Origin: Gallionella sp. UBA6045 | GTDB lineage: Bacteria > Pseudomonadota > Gammaproteobacteria > Burkholderiales > Gallionellaceae | Reading direction: 5' to 3' | Assembly: GCA_002429165.1 (NCBI GenBank) | Contig: DIYV01000056.1 | Location: 1-6,732, forward strand | DNA: 6,732 nt | Shown: positions 1 to 6,415 of the stretch, piece by piece | Layout: every line of letters begins with the position of its first letter | Position numbering within the stretch: position 1 is the first letter of the stretch | Made by a program: the position numbers and the translations under genes | Notes under the pieces: model-generated | What the model was told of the DNA's origin: nothing | Seen by the model: only the letters and a program-made list of their open reading frames with translations | Database searches by the model: none

Positions 1-51
1 TAGATAAAGGCATCTGGATTGCCACGTCGGCTTCGCCGGTTGTTCGATTGA

Positions 52-119
52 CTGGATTGCTTCGCTGCGCTCGCAATGACGGGGGTGGCTGTCATCGCGA
101 GCGTAGCGCGGTGATCCAG
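52..119. repeat. Dispersed palindromic intergenic repeat
   Basis: Two 30-base arms, 52-81 and 90-119, are imperfect inverted copies of each other, with 23 of 30 positions pairing. The core reads GCTGCGCTCGCAATGAC on one side and GTCATCGCGAGCGTAGC on the other, separated by 8 bases. A partial direct copy of the arm start (CTGGATTG) also occurs at 14-21, so the window opens inside a cluster of these units. Sequences of this style are scattered between genes in many proteobacteria. No coding role is seen. Confidence 0.6.
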
Positions 120-144
120 GGGTTATCGTGTTGGAATGATTTTA

Positions 145-260
145 TGTAGGAGCGGGCCCTGCGTGTGTTGTTGGGGCTTTAGCCCCTTACAACCACGGCG
201 TACTCCTTGCGGGTGCTGCCCGCGAACAAAAAAAAATCGCGGGCAGGGCCCGCTCCTACA
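145..260. repeat. 116-bp MITE/REP-like element with 18-bp terminal inverted repeats
   Basis: The ends are perfect 18-base inverted repeats: TGTAGGAGCGGGCCCTGC at 145-162 and its reverse complement at 243-260. Inside are three more hairpins: GGGGCT/AGCCCC (173-186), GCGGG/CCCGC (209-223) and a 10-bp stem CTGCCCGCGA (216-225) with its complement at 237-246 across an A-rich loop. The last two overlap and are mutually exclusive. There is no ORF and no obvious target-site duplication. TGTAGGAGCGGGC-type ends are known from REP-type repeats in Pseudomonas and Xanthomonas relatives, so a non-autonomous or RAYT-mobilised element is likely. It ends 83 bp before the wzi start codon and could affect that gene's transcript. 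Confidence 0.65.
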
Positions 261-343
261 GATCTACCGTAACATTGCCTCGTGAATTTATTTATCAATC
301 TTTAAAACTTGTTGCACTTCGAACTTTGACCAAAGGATAATCA

Positions 344-1924
344 ATGCGCTCCTGTCTGCGACTGGCTGCCTCAATCAAAAATAAATGTCTAACGATTTTT
401 CTGTTGGGATTATTTGGGTCGGTTTCAACTTCGCTCCATGCGCAACCATCCGTACCCTATATGCCGGGCTGGCAGGCGCGCCATCAATTGGAGCGGCTGG
501 TTGATGAAGCGGGGCTGCAGATCACCACGACCCATTGGCCTTTGCCATCCTCGGCCGTGCAAAATGCGCTGGATGATCTGTCCAGCGATCTCCCGCCGTC
601 ATTGCTGGAATCAAAAGAATTCATTAGCGAAGATCTTCGGAAACTGCGCCGGGACGGGAAAGTCGACGCACAGTTTCGCAACAAAGCCGAGGCACCGGTG
701 GGATTTGGTGAAAACTATACGCCGGGCAGTTCCATCCGATTGTCGAGTGCTGCCGCTGAATTCGGGCCTGACTATCTGCCGATTGCAGCCAGGGTAGGGG
801 TCCGGGTTGAAGAAAGCCCCAATTCACTGCAAACCGCCTTTACCGGTTTGGGCAAGGAAGGGCGGGTCCAGGCAAAGTTGGATGACACGGCATTGGTCAC
901 TCAGATTTCCGGGTTCAATGTTCAGGCTTTCGCGCACCAGAACTGGTGGGGGCCGGGCTGGCAATCGAGCCTGATCAACGGCAACAATATCCCGCCATGG
1001 ATGGGCGTCGGCATACAACGAAGTGAAGTCCAACCTTCCGAGTCCAAGTGGCTGTCATGGATGGGGCCGTGGACTTTTGAAATGTTTTTGGCCAAGGCTC
1101 AAGACCCCGTCCTGGTGGCCAATCAGCCGGATGGTTACTATTTTATCGGCACTCGCATGACCTTGAAACCCTGGTCCTGGATGGAAATCGGGCTGACCAG
1201 GGATATTCAGATGGGCGGTGCGGGAAGATTATCCGGCATTCACGACATTCTCAACACAGTATTTACTGGGGGCGGCGAGCATTCCTTTCAGGGTAGTACC
1301 CAGCAAGACATGAGCAATGGGCTGGCCGGCTACGATGTCAGGCTGAATTGTCCCAAGGGCGCGCCTTGCGCCGCGTACTTTCAATGGATGGGGGAGGATT
1401 CCTCGGGACATAGCCATCTGCCCAATTCATTCATGACTCTGGAAGGTCTGGAATGGTGGAGTACATCGGGTCGTCACCGTTTGTTCATCGAAAATATGCA
1501 AACCTATACTGACAGTTTTCCCTGGAACCCTGTCAAATACGTCGGCAGTGGATACCGCAACTGGGCTTACCCGCAGGGCTTTACCAGTGGCGGTCGCTGG
1601 ATCGGTTCAAGTTTTGGCGGCGATGCCCGCATTCTCACCATCGGTTGGCTGGATGTTGAAGCCGCGCGACTGTTGAAAGTTTATACCGGCGAAACCAGTA
1701 CGGCGCTCGGTTCTTATGACCCGAATACCAATGCCACGGGCAATTTGATCGGGCCTCACGGTAGCCTGGTGGGCTTTAGCGCGCAACAGAGTTTCAAGTG
1801 GAGTACATGGACCATCACCCCGGAACTGGCTTATACGCATTTGGCACAGGGGATAACGATCGGGGTGAACAAGACCAGCGACATCCGCGGCGGTGTGACT
1901 TTCAGCAGGCCTTTGGGGGACTAA
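344..1924 (+). CDS. wzi: Wzi-family capsule assembly outer-membrane protein
   Basis: Predicted outer-membrane beta-barrel lectin of the Wzi family (Pfam capsule assembly protein Wzi), which anchors capsular or exopolysaccharide chains to the cell surface. It has 526 residues, a little longer than E. coli Wzi (about 480). A signal peptide is visible: basic start, hydrophobic stretch around 16-27, likely cleavage after Ala33 (LHA|QP). The periplasmic N-terminal part spans about 34-140. The family-typical NWWGPGW lies at 200-206, followed by alternating aromatic/polar strands to the end. The last strand ends VTF (518-520) and six residues follow (SRPLGD), so the usual C-terminal aromatic is not final; the remnant at 2879-3025 shares this tail. 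AAGGA (333-337) stands 6 bases before the ATG and supports the start. No convincing sigma70 boxes were found upstream. No other capsule genes are in the window, so the polysaccharide it serves is unknown. Confidence 0.85.
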   Translation: MRSCLRLAASIKNKCLTIFLLGLFGSVSTSLHAQPSVPYMPGWQARHQLERLVDEAGLQITTTHWPLPSSAVQNALDDLSSDLPPSLLESKEFISEDLRKLRRDGKVDAQFRNKAEAPVGFGENYTPGSSIRLSSAAAEFGPDYLPIAARVGVRVEESPNSLQTAFTGLGKEGRVQAKLDDTALVTQISGFNVQAFAHQNWWGPGWQSSLINGNNIPPWMGVGIQRSEVQPSESKWLSWMGPWTFEMFLAKAQDPVLVANQPDGYYFIGTRMTLKPWSWMEIGLTRDIQMGGAGRLSGIHDILNTVFTGGGEHSFQGSTQQDMSNGLAGYDVRLNCPKGAPCAAYFQWMGEDSSGHSHLPNSFMTLEGLEWWSTSGRHRLFIENMQTYTDSFPWNPVKYVGSGYRNWAYPQGFTSGGRWIGSSFGGDARILTIGWLDVEAARLLKVYTGETSTALGSYDPNTNATGNLIGPHGSLVGFSAQQSFKWSTWTITPELAYTHLAQGITIGVNKTSDIRGGVTFSRPLGD

Positions 1925-1967
1925 TTCCATTTCCATTTCAAAGGTAAAACAATCCGTAGGTCTGGCT

Positions 1968-2262
1968 TAACCAGCGACTTGCTGGCGTTGTTTGCCAGCT
2001 TAGTCGAATGGCTATGCAAAGCTAACCAGCGGCTTATGTCACAGTCTTTTATGACTTAGCCGAATGGCTATGCAAAGCTAACCAGCGACTTGGGCATTGT
2101 TTTTTGATGCTCTATAACCAACCACTTGGCAACCGTCTTTTGGTTGCTGAGTGAGATGGCTAGTTGTTTCATCAATGACTTGCCCAGCGTCTCTTGCTGG
2201 GTTATAACCAGCCATTTTGCCACCGTACTTTGGTGGCTTAGTGGATTGGCTAGTTGTTTCAT
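1968..2262. repeat. Tandem array of six covarying hairpin repeats
   Basis: Six related units follow each other with steps of 55, 56, 36, 54 and 36 bases. Each has an inner stem around a loop resembling GTCTTTT. The inner stems are GCTGGC/GCCAGC (1981-1999), GTCA/TGAC (2038-2055), GGGCAT/ATGCTC (2092-2112, one G-T), GCAACC/GGTTGC (2129-2147), CCCAGC/GCTGGG (2183-2201) and GCCACC/GGTGGC (2219-2237). Four long units (1968-2014, 2023-2070, 2115-2162, 2205-2252) add a middle stem (CGACT/AGTCG, CGGCT/AGCCG, CACT/AGTG, CCATT/AGTGG) and an outer pair TAACCA/TGGCTA with a constant A-C mismatch. Two short units lack these. No T-run follows any stem, so they are not ordinary terminators. The array fills the space between the wzi stop and the small barrel gene. 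I do not recognise the family. Confidence 0.8.
2068..2262 (-). CDS. Doubtful 64-residue repeat ORF inside the hairpin array
   Basis: This open frame runs through the last four hairpins and reads as two 30-residue repeats (about 20 of 30 identical; shared MKQLA and TVAKWLVI) plus a VSFA tail. Its ATG shares one base with the TGA of the upstream barrel gene (TGATG), an arrangement that permits translational coupling. Against it: no signal peptide, no known domain, no own Shine-Dalgarno beyond the coupling, and the array's left part (55/56-base steps) does not keep the frame. It is more probably an open frame created by repeats with a 90-base double period than a real gene. Confidence 0.15.
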   Translation of the reverse strand: MKQLANPLSHQSTVAKWLVITQQETLGKSLMKQLAISLSNQKTVAKWLVIEHQKTMPKSLVSFA

Positions 2263-2753
2263 CAGTCAGCGGGAAGTGATCGCCTCAGACCTACAGAAAT
2301 ATTGATATTCCTTTCTGTTTGACCATTTTTATTAATGCTGTCAGCAAACAACTCACTCGCAACACTCCATAGAGTGTCAAGCTTGTATTCAAATCCCAAG
2401 GCGAAATTATCACGATTGCCAGGCCCTCCGCCAGTCTCACCCAATTTAGCGTAGGGCATAAATTCACCCATAGGAAAGCCCAGCTTCACATCGCCACCGT
2501 AATCATCGCCAGTTATGGAATTGGTATGCCAATCCGCAAACCCGTTTACGCCTAACAACACGCTACCAATATCCCACCCGTAACCTGCTTCAAGACCTGG
2601 ATATAATTGATCCATTGTGTGATTGGTAGCTGGGCTACTTGTGTTGTAGCCGATTTTGCCACTTATATAGGCACCGCTGAATTCGCTAGCCTGTACGGCG
2701 GTAATGCTCAGTAGCGCGGCTACCACGGCAATAGCTATTGTGCATTTTTTCAT
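2262..2753 (-). CDS. Small outer-membrane beta-barrel protein (OmpX/OmpA-like, 163 aa)
   Basis: A predicted exported barrel protein of unknown role. From MKKCT the product has a classic signal peptide (hydrophobic 5-20, cleavage after Ala22, VQA|SEF) and a mature part of about 141 residues. That suits an 8-strand barrel: alternating segments with Gly and aromatics occur at about 26-38, 51-62, 63-77, 86-95, 97-109, 116-139 and 149-160. A Gly-rich loop lies near 105-113. No enzyme motif is visible, and the terminal strand lacks a final Phe (ends RRSLPAD). An upstream in-frame ATG at 2840 is rejected as start because it adds a non-signal extension and lies at the -35 box of the likely promoter. 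The gene is visibly more AT-rich than wzi and the operon to its right, which could mean acquisition from elsewhere. It probably stands alone, facing wzi across the hairpin array. Confidence 0.7.
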   Translation of the reverse strand: MKKCTIAIAVVAALLSITAVQASEFSGAYISGKIGYNTSSPATNHTMDQLYPGLEAGYGWDIGSVLLGVNGFADWHTNSITGDDYGGDVKLGFPMGEFMPYAKLGETGGGPGNRDNFALGFEYKLDTLWSVASELFADSINKNGQTERNINISVGLRRSLPAD

Positions 2754-2759
2754 TATTAT

Positions 2760-2766
2760 CTCCTTT
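2760..2766 (-). promoter_or_regulatory. Ribosome binding site fixing the start of the small barrel gene
   Basis: On the minus strand AAAGGAG stands six bases before the ATG at 2753. This is the strongest Shine-Dalgarno in the window. It decides for the MKK start over the longer frame that opens at 2840. Confidence 0.8.
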
Positions 2767-2794
2767 ATAGAAACCAGTTTCAGTACCATCCCAG

Positions 2795-2814
2795 TAATCT
2801 GATCAATCAGATTA
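2795..2814. promoter_or_regulatory. Perfect 9-bp inverted repeat over the barrel-gene start site
   Basis: The arms TAATCTGAT (2795-2803) and ATCAGATTA (2806-2814) are perfect complements around CA. The dyad covers part of the candidate -10 box and the expected transcription start, the position of a repressor operator. It could instead form a hairpin at the 5' end of the mRNA. The binding protein is unknown. Confidence 0.45.
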
Positions 2815-2840
2815 TGGATAACTTTACGCCAAAAGAACAA
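2811..2840 (-). promoter_or_regulatory. Candidate sigma70 promoter of the small barrel gene
   Basis: On the minus strand TTGTTC (2835-2840) and CATAAT (2811-2816, one mismatch to TATAAT) are separated by 18 bases. Transcription would start near 2803, giving a leader of about 50 bases before the RBS-backed ATG at 2753. The -35 match is only moderate. Confidence 0.45.
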
Positions 2841-2848
2841 TTGCTGCC

Positions 2849-2869
2849 AGTTGTATGTAAATTACAACT
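2849..2869. promoter_or_regulatory. Inverted repeat just upstream of the barrel-gene promoter
   Basis: AGTTGTA (2849-2855) and TACAACT (2863-2869) are perfect 7-base arms around a 7-base AT-rich spacer. It lies 8 bp upstream of the candidate -35 box, a usual place for an activator site. It also sits directly beside the left end of the wzi remnant. Confidence 0.35.
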
Positions 2870-2878
2870 CAAAAACCA

Positions 2879-3025
2879 AGCGCTTAACAGAGTTTCAAAT
2901 GGAATGCATGGACCATCGTCCCTGAAGTGGCCTATACCCATTTGGCGCATGGCATTTCGATCGGGTCGAATAAAATCACCGACATCCGCGGCGGTGTGAC
3001 TTTTAGCAGGCCGTTGGGGGACTAA
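2879..3025 (+). pseudogene. 3'-terminal remnant of a second wzi-like gene
   Basis: These 147 bases align without gaps to the last 147 bases of the intact wzi (1778-1924), differing at 24 positions (about 84% identity). Translated in the same frame they give SFKWNAWTIVPEVAYTHLAH and so on, ending TFSRPLGD and TAA like the intact protein. At least 13 of the 24 differences fall in third codon positions, so the copy diverged as a functional paralogue before it decayed. The CAA codon at the third aligned position is now TAA (2885-2887), and nothing wzi-like is found upstream of 2879. No start or RBS serves the fragment. Its last 23 bases overlap the 3' end of the opposing PDE gene. Confidence 0.85.
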
Positions 3026-4790
3026 ACCCGGGCTTCAAGGCGCGAAATGAACCGGTTAAATCGCTCACTATTCGATGCAATAATCTTTCAAATTCTGGCA
3101 CGGGCAATGCCATTCCGAACAGGAACCCCTGGAATGCCATGCATTCGTGGTGTTTCAGGAAAGTCAGCTGTGCCTGTGTTTCGACTCCTTCAGCAATGAC
3201 ATTCAGGTGGAAATTTGTCGCCAAATCGATAATGGTTTGCACCAGCATCGCATCGCTGCCATCGTTTGTGATTCCTTGCACAAAACTTTGATCGATCTTG
3301 AGTTGGTCCAGCGGCAGCTGTTTCAAATAGGACAGCGACGAATAGCCGATGCCGAAATCGTCAATGGACAGGCCAAGCCCCAAGGCTTTGAGCGCGTGCA
3401 TTTTTTCAATTGTGGCAGCCATATCTTCCAGCATCACGCTCTCGGTCAATTCCAGTTTCAAGCGTGAGGGATCAACCTGATGCGCTTTTAGAATATCCGC
3501 CACGCTATCCACAAAACCGGAAATGGCAAATTGTTTTGCGCTGACATTGACTGCCAGCGTCAATTTGCGCGTTTGATCGCTTTTCGCCCACAATGCCAGT
3601 TGCTTGCAGGCGGTATTCATCACCCAGTCACCGATCTCGAGTATCAGTGTGCTTTCTTCAGCAATTGGAATAAATACGCCGGGAAGCACCAAACCGCGAT
3701 CGGGGTGATACCAGCGCAATAAAGCTTCTGCTCCCGTGGGGCGATGGTTGCTATCCACCTGCATCTGGTAATGCAAATGCATTTCCTGCCGGGCGAGGGC
3801 CTGGCGTAAATCGCTTTCCAGCGCAGCGTGTGCGGTCACCTTGTCCTGCAAGACCGGATCAAAAAAACGGACCGAATTGCGTCCGGCACTCTTGGCCTGA
3901 TACATCGCCATTTCGGCATGCTGAACCAGGACATCCACCGATAAATCATTCCCGCGATACAAGCTGACACCGATACTGGGTGAACTGCGCAACAGATGGT
4001 CGTTGCAATGGTAGGAGCGTGCCAGTGACTCGCGGATCTTCTCGGCGACCTGCCCGACCTTGCGCGAAGTATCATCCTGACTGTCGCTGACATCCTCGAT
4101 CAATACGATGAACTCGTCTGCACCCAATCTGGCCACGGTGTCCATTTCGCGCACGCAGTGCTTCAGCCGGTTAGCTACTTCGATGAGCAATAAATCTCCG
4201 CAATCATGTCCGACTGTGTCGTTAAGTATCTTGAATCGATCCAGGTCGATGAGCAATATTGCGCCAAAGCTGCTCAGGCGGGCAGCTTTGGCTAATGTCG
4301 CACCGAAGCGCTCGAGAAACAGATGCCTGTTTGGCAACTTGGTGAGTTTGTCATAGGAAGCCAGATTTCGATTTTCTGCCTCGCTTTTTTTGTGTTCACT
4401 GAGGTCATTGAAGATGGCAACATAATGGGTGGTTTGCTGCTGCCGGTTTTTTACGGCGGTGATTTTCAACCGCTTCGGATAGATCTCGCCGCACTTGCGC
4501 TTGTCGAATATTTCGCCAGTCCATGAACCGGTATGAAGTAATTGCTGCCACATCCCGGCATAAAATGACTTGTCGTGCAGTCCCGAATTCATGATGCGCA
4601 CATTCCTGCCGATCACTTCGTCCGGGCTGTAGCCGGTGGTATCGAGAAATGCCTGATTGACCCGGACGATATAGGCATCGGCATCGGTAATCATGATCGC
4701 ATCACTGGTTTCAAAGGCGACTGCCGAAATGCGCAATGCTTCATCGACTTCAGCGGTCAAGTTCATCGTGTTTTTGTCAGTGAATTCCAT
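3003..4790 (-). CDS. Soluble PAS-GGDEF-EAL protein, likely c-di-GMP phosphodiesterase
   Basis: A 595-residue cytosolic protein without membrane segments. Domains: PAS at about 22-132 (VNQAF, GYSPDEVIG), GGDEF at about 145-312, EAL at about 325-575. The EAL site looks complete: EALLR (355-359), Asn415, ELTE (447-450), DDFG (477-480), Lys498, EGVE (534-537), Gln554, so hydrolysis of c-di-GMP to pGpG is expected. The GGDEF motif reads GADEF (223-227), while the Mg-binding region (IDLDRFK, 181-187), the NDTVGH-CGD stretch (190-199) and the RxxD inhibitory site (R214-D217) are kept; cyclase activity is doubtful and GTP- or product-sensing is possible. It starts two bases after the cyclase gene with only a weak GGGG in front, so coupled translation is likely. 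Its last residues (SPPTAC) are encoded antisense to the wzi remnant, so the tail may be non-native. Confidence 0.85.
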   Translation of the reverse strand: MEFTDKNTMNLTAEVDEALRISAVAFETSDAIMITDADAYIVRVNQAFLDTTGYSPDEVIGRNVRIMNSGLHDKSFYAGMWQQLLHTGSWTGEIFDKRKCGEIYPKRLKITAVKNRQQQTTHYVAIFNDLSEHKKSEAENRNLASYDKLTKLPNRHLFLERFGATLAKAARLSSFGAILLIDLDRFKILNDTVGHDCGDLLLIEVANRLKHCVREMDTVARLGADEFIVLIEDVSDSQDDTSRKVGQVAEKIRESLARSYHCNDHLLRSSPSIGVSLYRGNDLSVDVLVQHAEMAMYQAKSAGRNSVRFFDPVLQDKVTAHAALESDLRQALARQEMHLHYQMQVDSNHRPTGAEALLRWYHPDRGLVLPGVFIPIAEESTLILEIGDWVMNTACKQLALWAKSDQTRKLTLAVNVSAKQFAISGFVDSVADILKAHQVDPSRLKLELTESVMLEDMAATIEKMHALKALGLGLSIDDFGIGYSSLSYLKQLPLDQLKIDQSFVQGITNDGSDAMLVQTIIDLATNFHLNVIAEGVETQAQLTFLKHHECMAFQGFLFGMALPVPEFERLLHRIVSDLTGSFRALKPGFSPPTAC

Positions 4791-4792
4791 AG

Positions 4793-6355
4793 TCAGGCCC
4801 CAATCTCGATGATCTCAGTCACAGGCAGTGCCGCGATGTCGTTCAGCTTTTCGTTGCGAGCCGCGTCATTGAGGTAAGTCAGCTCGGAGACTCGTGAATA
4901 GAATGCGCTGACGAATACTTCACGGCCCTCGGCATCCCGCCGGCGTATGCCAAACTTCACACGTTTCCGCTCTTTTGCGGGCAGTTTGCCGAGCAGGCTC
5001 TTGGTCGCCCAGATTGCACCGCCGCGTGCAAAGTCTGATAACCGCGCTGCATGGTTTATGGTGTCGCCCAGAACAGTGAATTCCACTTTGGTTTCGATGT
5101 GGAAGATGCCCAGCCATTCATGCCCTTCATTCAGGCCGGTATTCAGATACAGCTCGTTCATCCAGTTCTTGCGCAGTTGCCATTCCTTGCTGATCTTGCG
5201 CATCGTTGATTTCATTTCCTGCGCGCACATCAGCGCGTTGAAGATGTAGTTGCAGTCCGGCTGCGGGAAAAAATAGTAGACCATGCCATCGCCCACATGC
5301 TTGCCGTGTGTCCCGTAATACTTGCGAAAGATGGGCTCCATGGAGGCCCATATCTGATTGATGAGCTCGAAATATTCCTCGGGTGGCAACTCGGTGCAAA
5401 TGCGCACTGAACTTTGCAGGTCGGCCACCAGCACGGCGACATCCGTCAGCACGGGCAGGTGTTTTTTCAGCAGGTTGCGAATCACCTCATCGCGTCGTTC
5501 CAGTAATCCCAGCAAGCTGTCACTATCGGCGTGGCTGGGGAGATGGATGAACAGAATTCCTTCGCGGTAATAGGAAGCATAGACGTTGTAGTGAACAATC
5601 TCGTCGTTTTCCAGACGCAGGGTAAGCGGCAGTTGCACCAACGTGCCATTGGGGCGGAATTCGGCCAGATTCTCATCCGGCGCTTGTCCGGGTGCAGCGT
5701 CGGCCTGACCGCTCAGTATATTCATCAGGTCGTTTCGCGAAAAACGGCCCTTGCCCAGCAACAGATAAAATTGAAGCAACTCTTCGCGGTTGGCACCGTT
5801 CCGCCCAAGCCTGCCATTGAGCAGGTAAGACAGGGCGTTGCGGTCCTTGATGTCCGCAGGCAGATTTTCGAATGCACCCAGCAACTCGGTGCGCGCCTCT
5901 TCGTTGAACCAGGTGATCTCGAAGTTGTAGTTGACCATGTAGGCCGGGTAGGGGATATGGTCAACCGTGAGCCGGAGTACATTCGATTTGGCTGCCACCA
6001 CGATCTGAGGCGTGTTTTTTTTATCGGGTGTTTTTGGATGTGCAGAAGATTCTGTGACCGGTGATTGCGTGGTGCTGATTTGTTGCGCAGGTATTTTCTC
6101 AGGTGCAGGGAATCCGTCCAGTTCGAGTTGTCTGGCAATATCTGCCATGGCATAACCTTCCTTCTTCAATTGGTTGATGCGTTCCAGGCGTGCCAGGACC
6201 TCTTGTGGGAAATAGCCTATCTGCCGTGCACTGGTCGAGGCGCCGGGTTCCGGATTTTTCACCAGTGGGCGAGGCAACAATCCGAGCGAGATATAGTTGT
6301 TCAAGGTTGCCCGGGAAATATTTGCAGCTTGCATCACTTCAAAGCTCGTCAGCAT
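4793..6355 (-). CDS. MerR-type DNA-binding, PAS-like, class III adenylate cyclase fusion protein
   Basis: A 520-residue soluble protein that appears to be both a transcription factor and a cyclase. Residues 1-82 form a MerR-style winged helix-turn-helix (SFEVMQAANISRATLNNYIS, then GYFPQEVLARLERINQLKKE). A Pro/Ser/Thr/Gln-rich linker (about 83-120) leads to a PAS-like region (about 125-272; YMVNYNFEITWFNEEA). The class III cyclase domain covers about 303-490. Its residues are complete: metal Asp312 and Asp356 (HVGDG), purine-reading Lys352 and Thr427, and Asn434 and Arg438 in GDTINHAAR. Lys with Thr instead of Asp is the class IIIb pattern, a group often stimulated by bicarbonate, so cAMP is the expected product. 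The usual Phe after the first Asp is missing (DLQSS). The ATG at 6355 gives a full HTH; its Shine-Dalgarno (AGAGG) is rather distant and overlaps an operator-like site. The gene leads an operon with the PDE and is probably autoregulated. Confidence 0.8.
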   Translation of the reverse strand: MLTSFEVMQAANISRATLNNYISLGLLPRPLVKNPEPGASTSARQIGYFPQEVLARLERINQLKKEGYAMADIARQLELDGFPAPEKIPAQQISTTQSPVTESSAHPKTPDKKNTPQIVVAAKSNVLRLTVDHIPYPAYMVNYNFEITWFNEEARTELLGAFENLPADIKDRNALSYLLNGRLGRNGANREELLQFYLLLGKGRFSRNDLMNILSGQADAAPGQAPDENLAEFRPNGTLVQLPLTLRLENDEIVHYNVYASYYREGILFIHLPSHADSDSLLGLLERRDEVIRNLLKKHLPVLTDVAVLVADLQSSVRICTELPPEEYFELINQIWASMEPIFRKYYGTHGKHVGDGMVYYFFPQPDCNYIFNALMCAQEMKSTMRKISKEWQLRKNWMNELYLNTGLNEGHEWLGIFHIETKVEFTVLGDTINHAARLSDFARGGAIWATKSLLGKLPAKERKRVKFGIRRRDAEGREVFVSAFYSRVSELTYLNDAARNEKLNDIAALPVTEIIEIGA

Positions 6356-6359
6356 GATT

Positions 6360-6415
6360 TGGACAGACCTCTTTATCTGATTGGACTGTCCACATTATAA
6401 CTATTGGACAGTCCA
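6360..6415. promoter_or_regulatory. Promoter-proximal TGGACAGTCCA operator array (three sites)
   Basis: Perfect 11-bp palindromes TGGACTGTCCA (6382-6392) and TGGACAGTCCA (6405-6415) flank the -10 box: one covers the transcription start, the other sits in the promoter spacer against the -35 box. A third copy, TGGACAGACCT (6360-6370, 9 of 11), overlaps the Shine-Dalgarno. Centres lie 22 and 23 bp apart, close to two helical turns, so dimers could bind on one face. The adjacent MerR-type protein is the obvious candidate ligand. A degenerate TGGACATCC occurs at 6444-6452. Confidence 0.7.

Noticed and set aside
1981..2237. Rho-independent terminators for the convergent genes
   Set aside because: None of the stems is followed by a T-run on either strand; the T-rich part is in the loop.
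1968..2262. CRISPR array or integron attC sites
   Set aside because: There are no constant repeats with unrelated spacers of fixed size; the variable part is itself a palindrome stem. There are no GTTRRRY/RYYYAAC ends and no gene cassettes between units.
2754..2840. N-terminal extension of the barrel protein starting at ATG 2840
   Set aside because: The extension is not a signal sequence, has no Shine-Dalgarno and begins at the candidate -35 box; the MKK start at 2753 has a strong RBS and a proper signal peptide.
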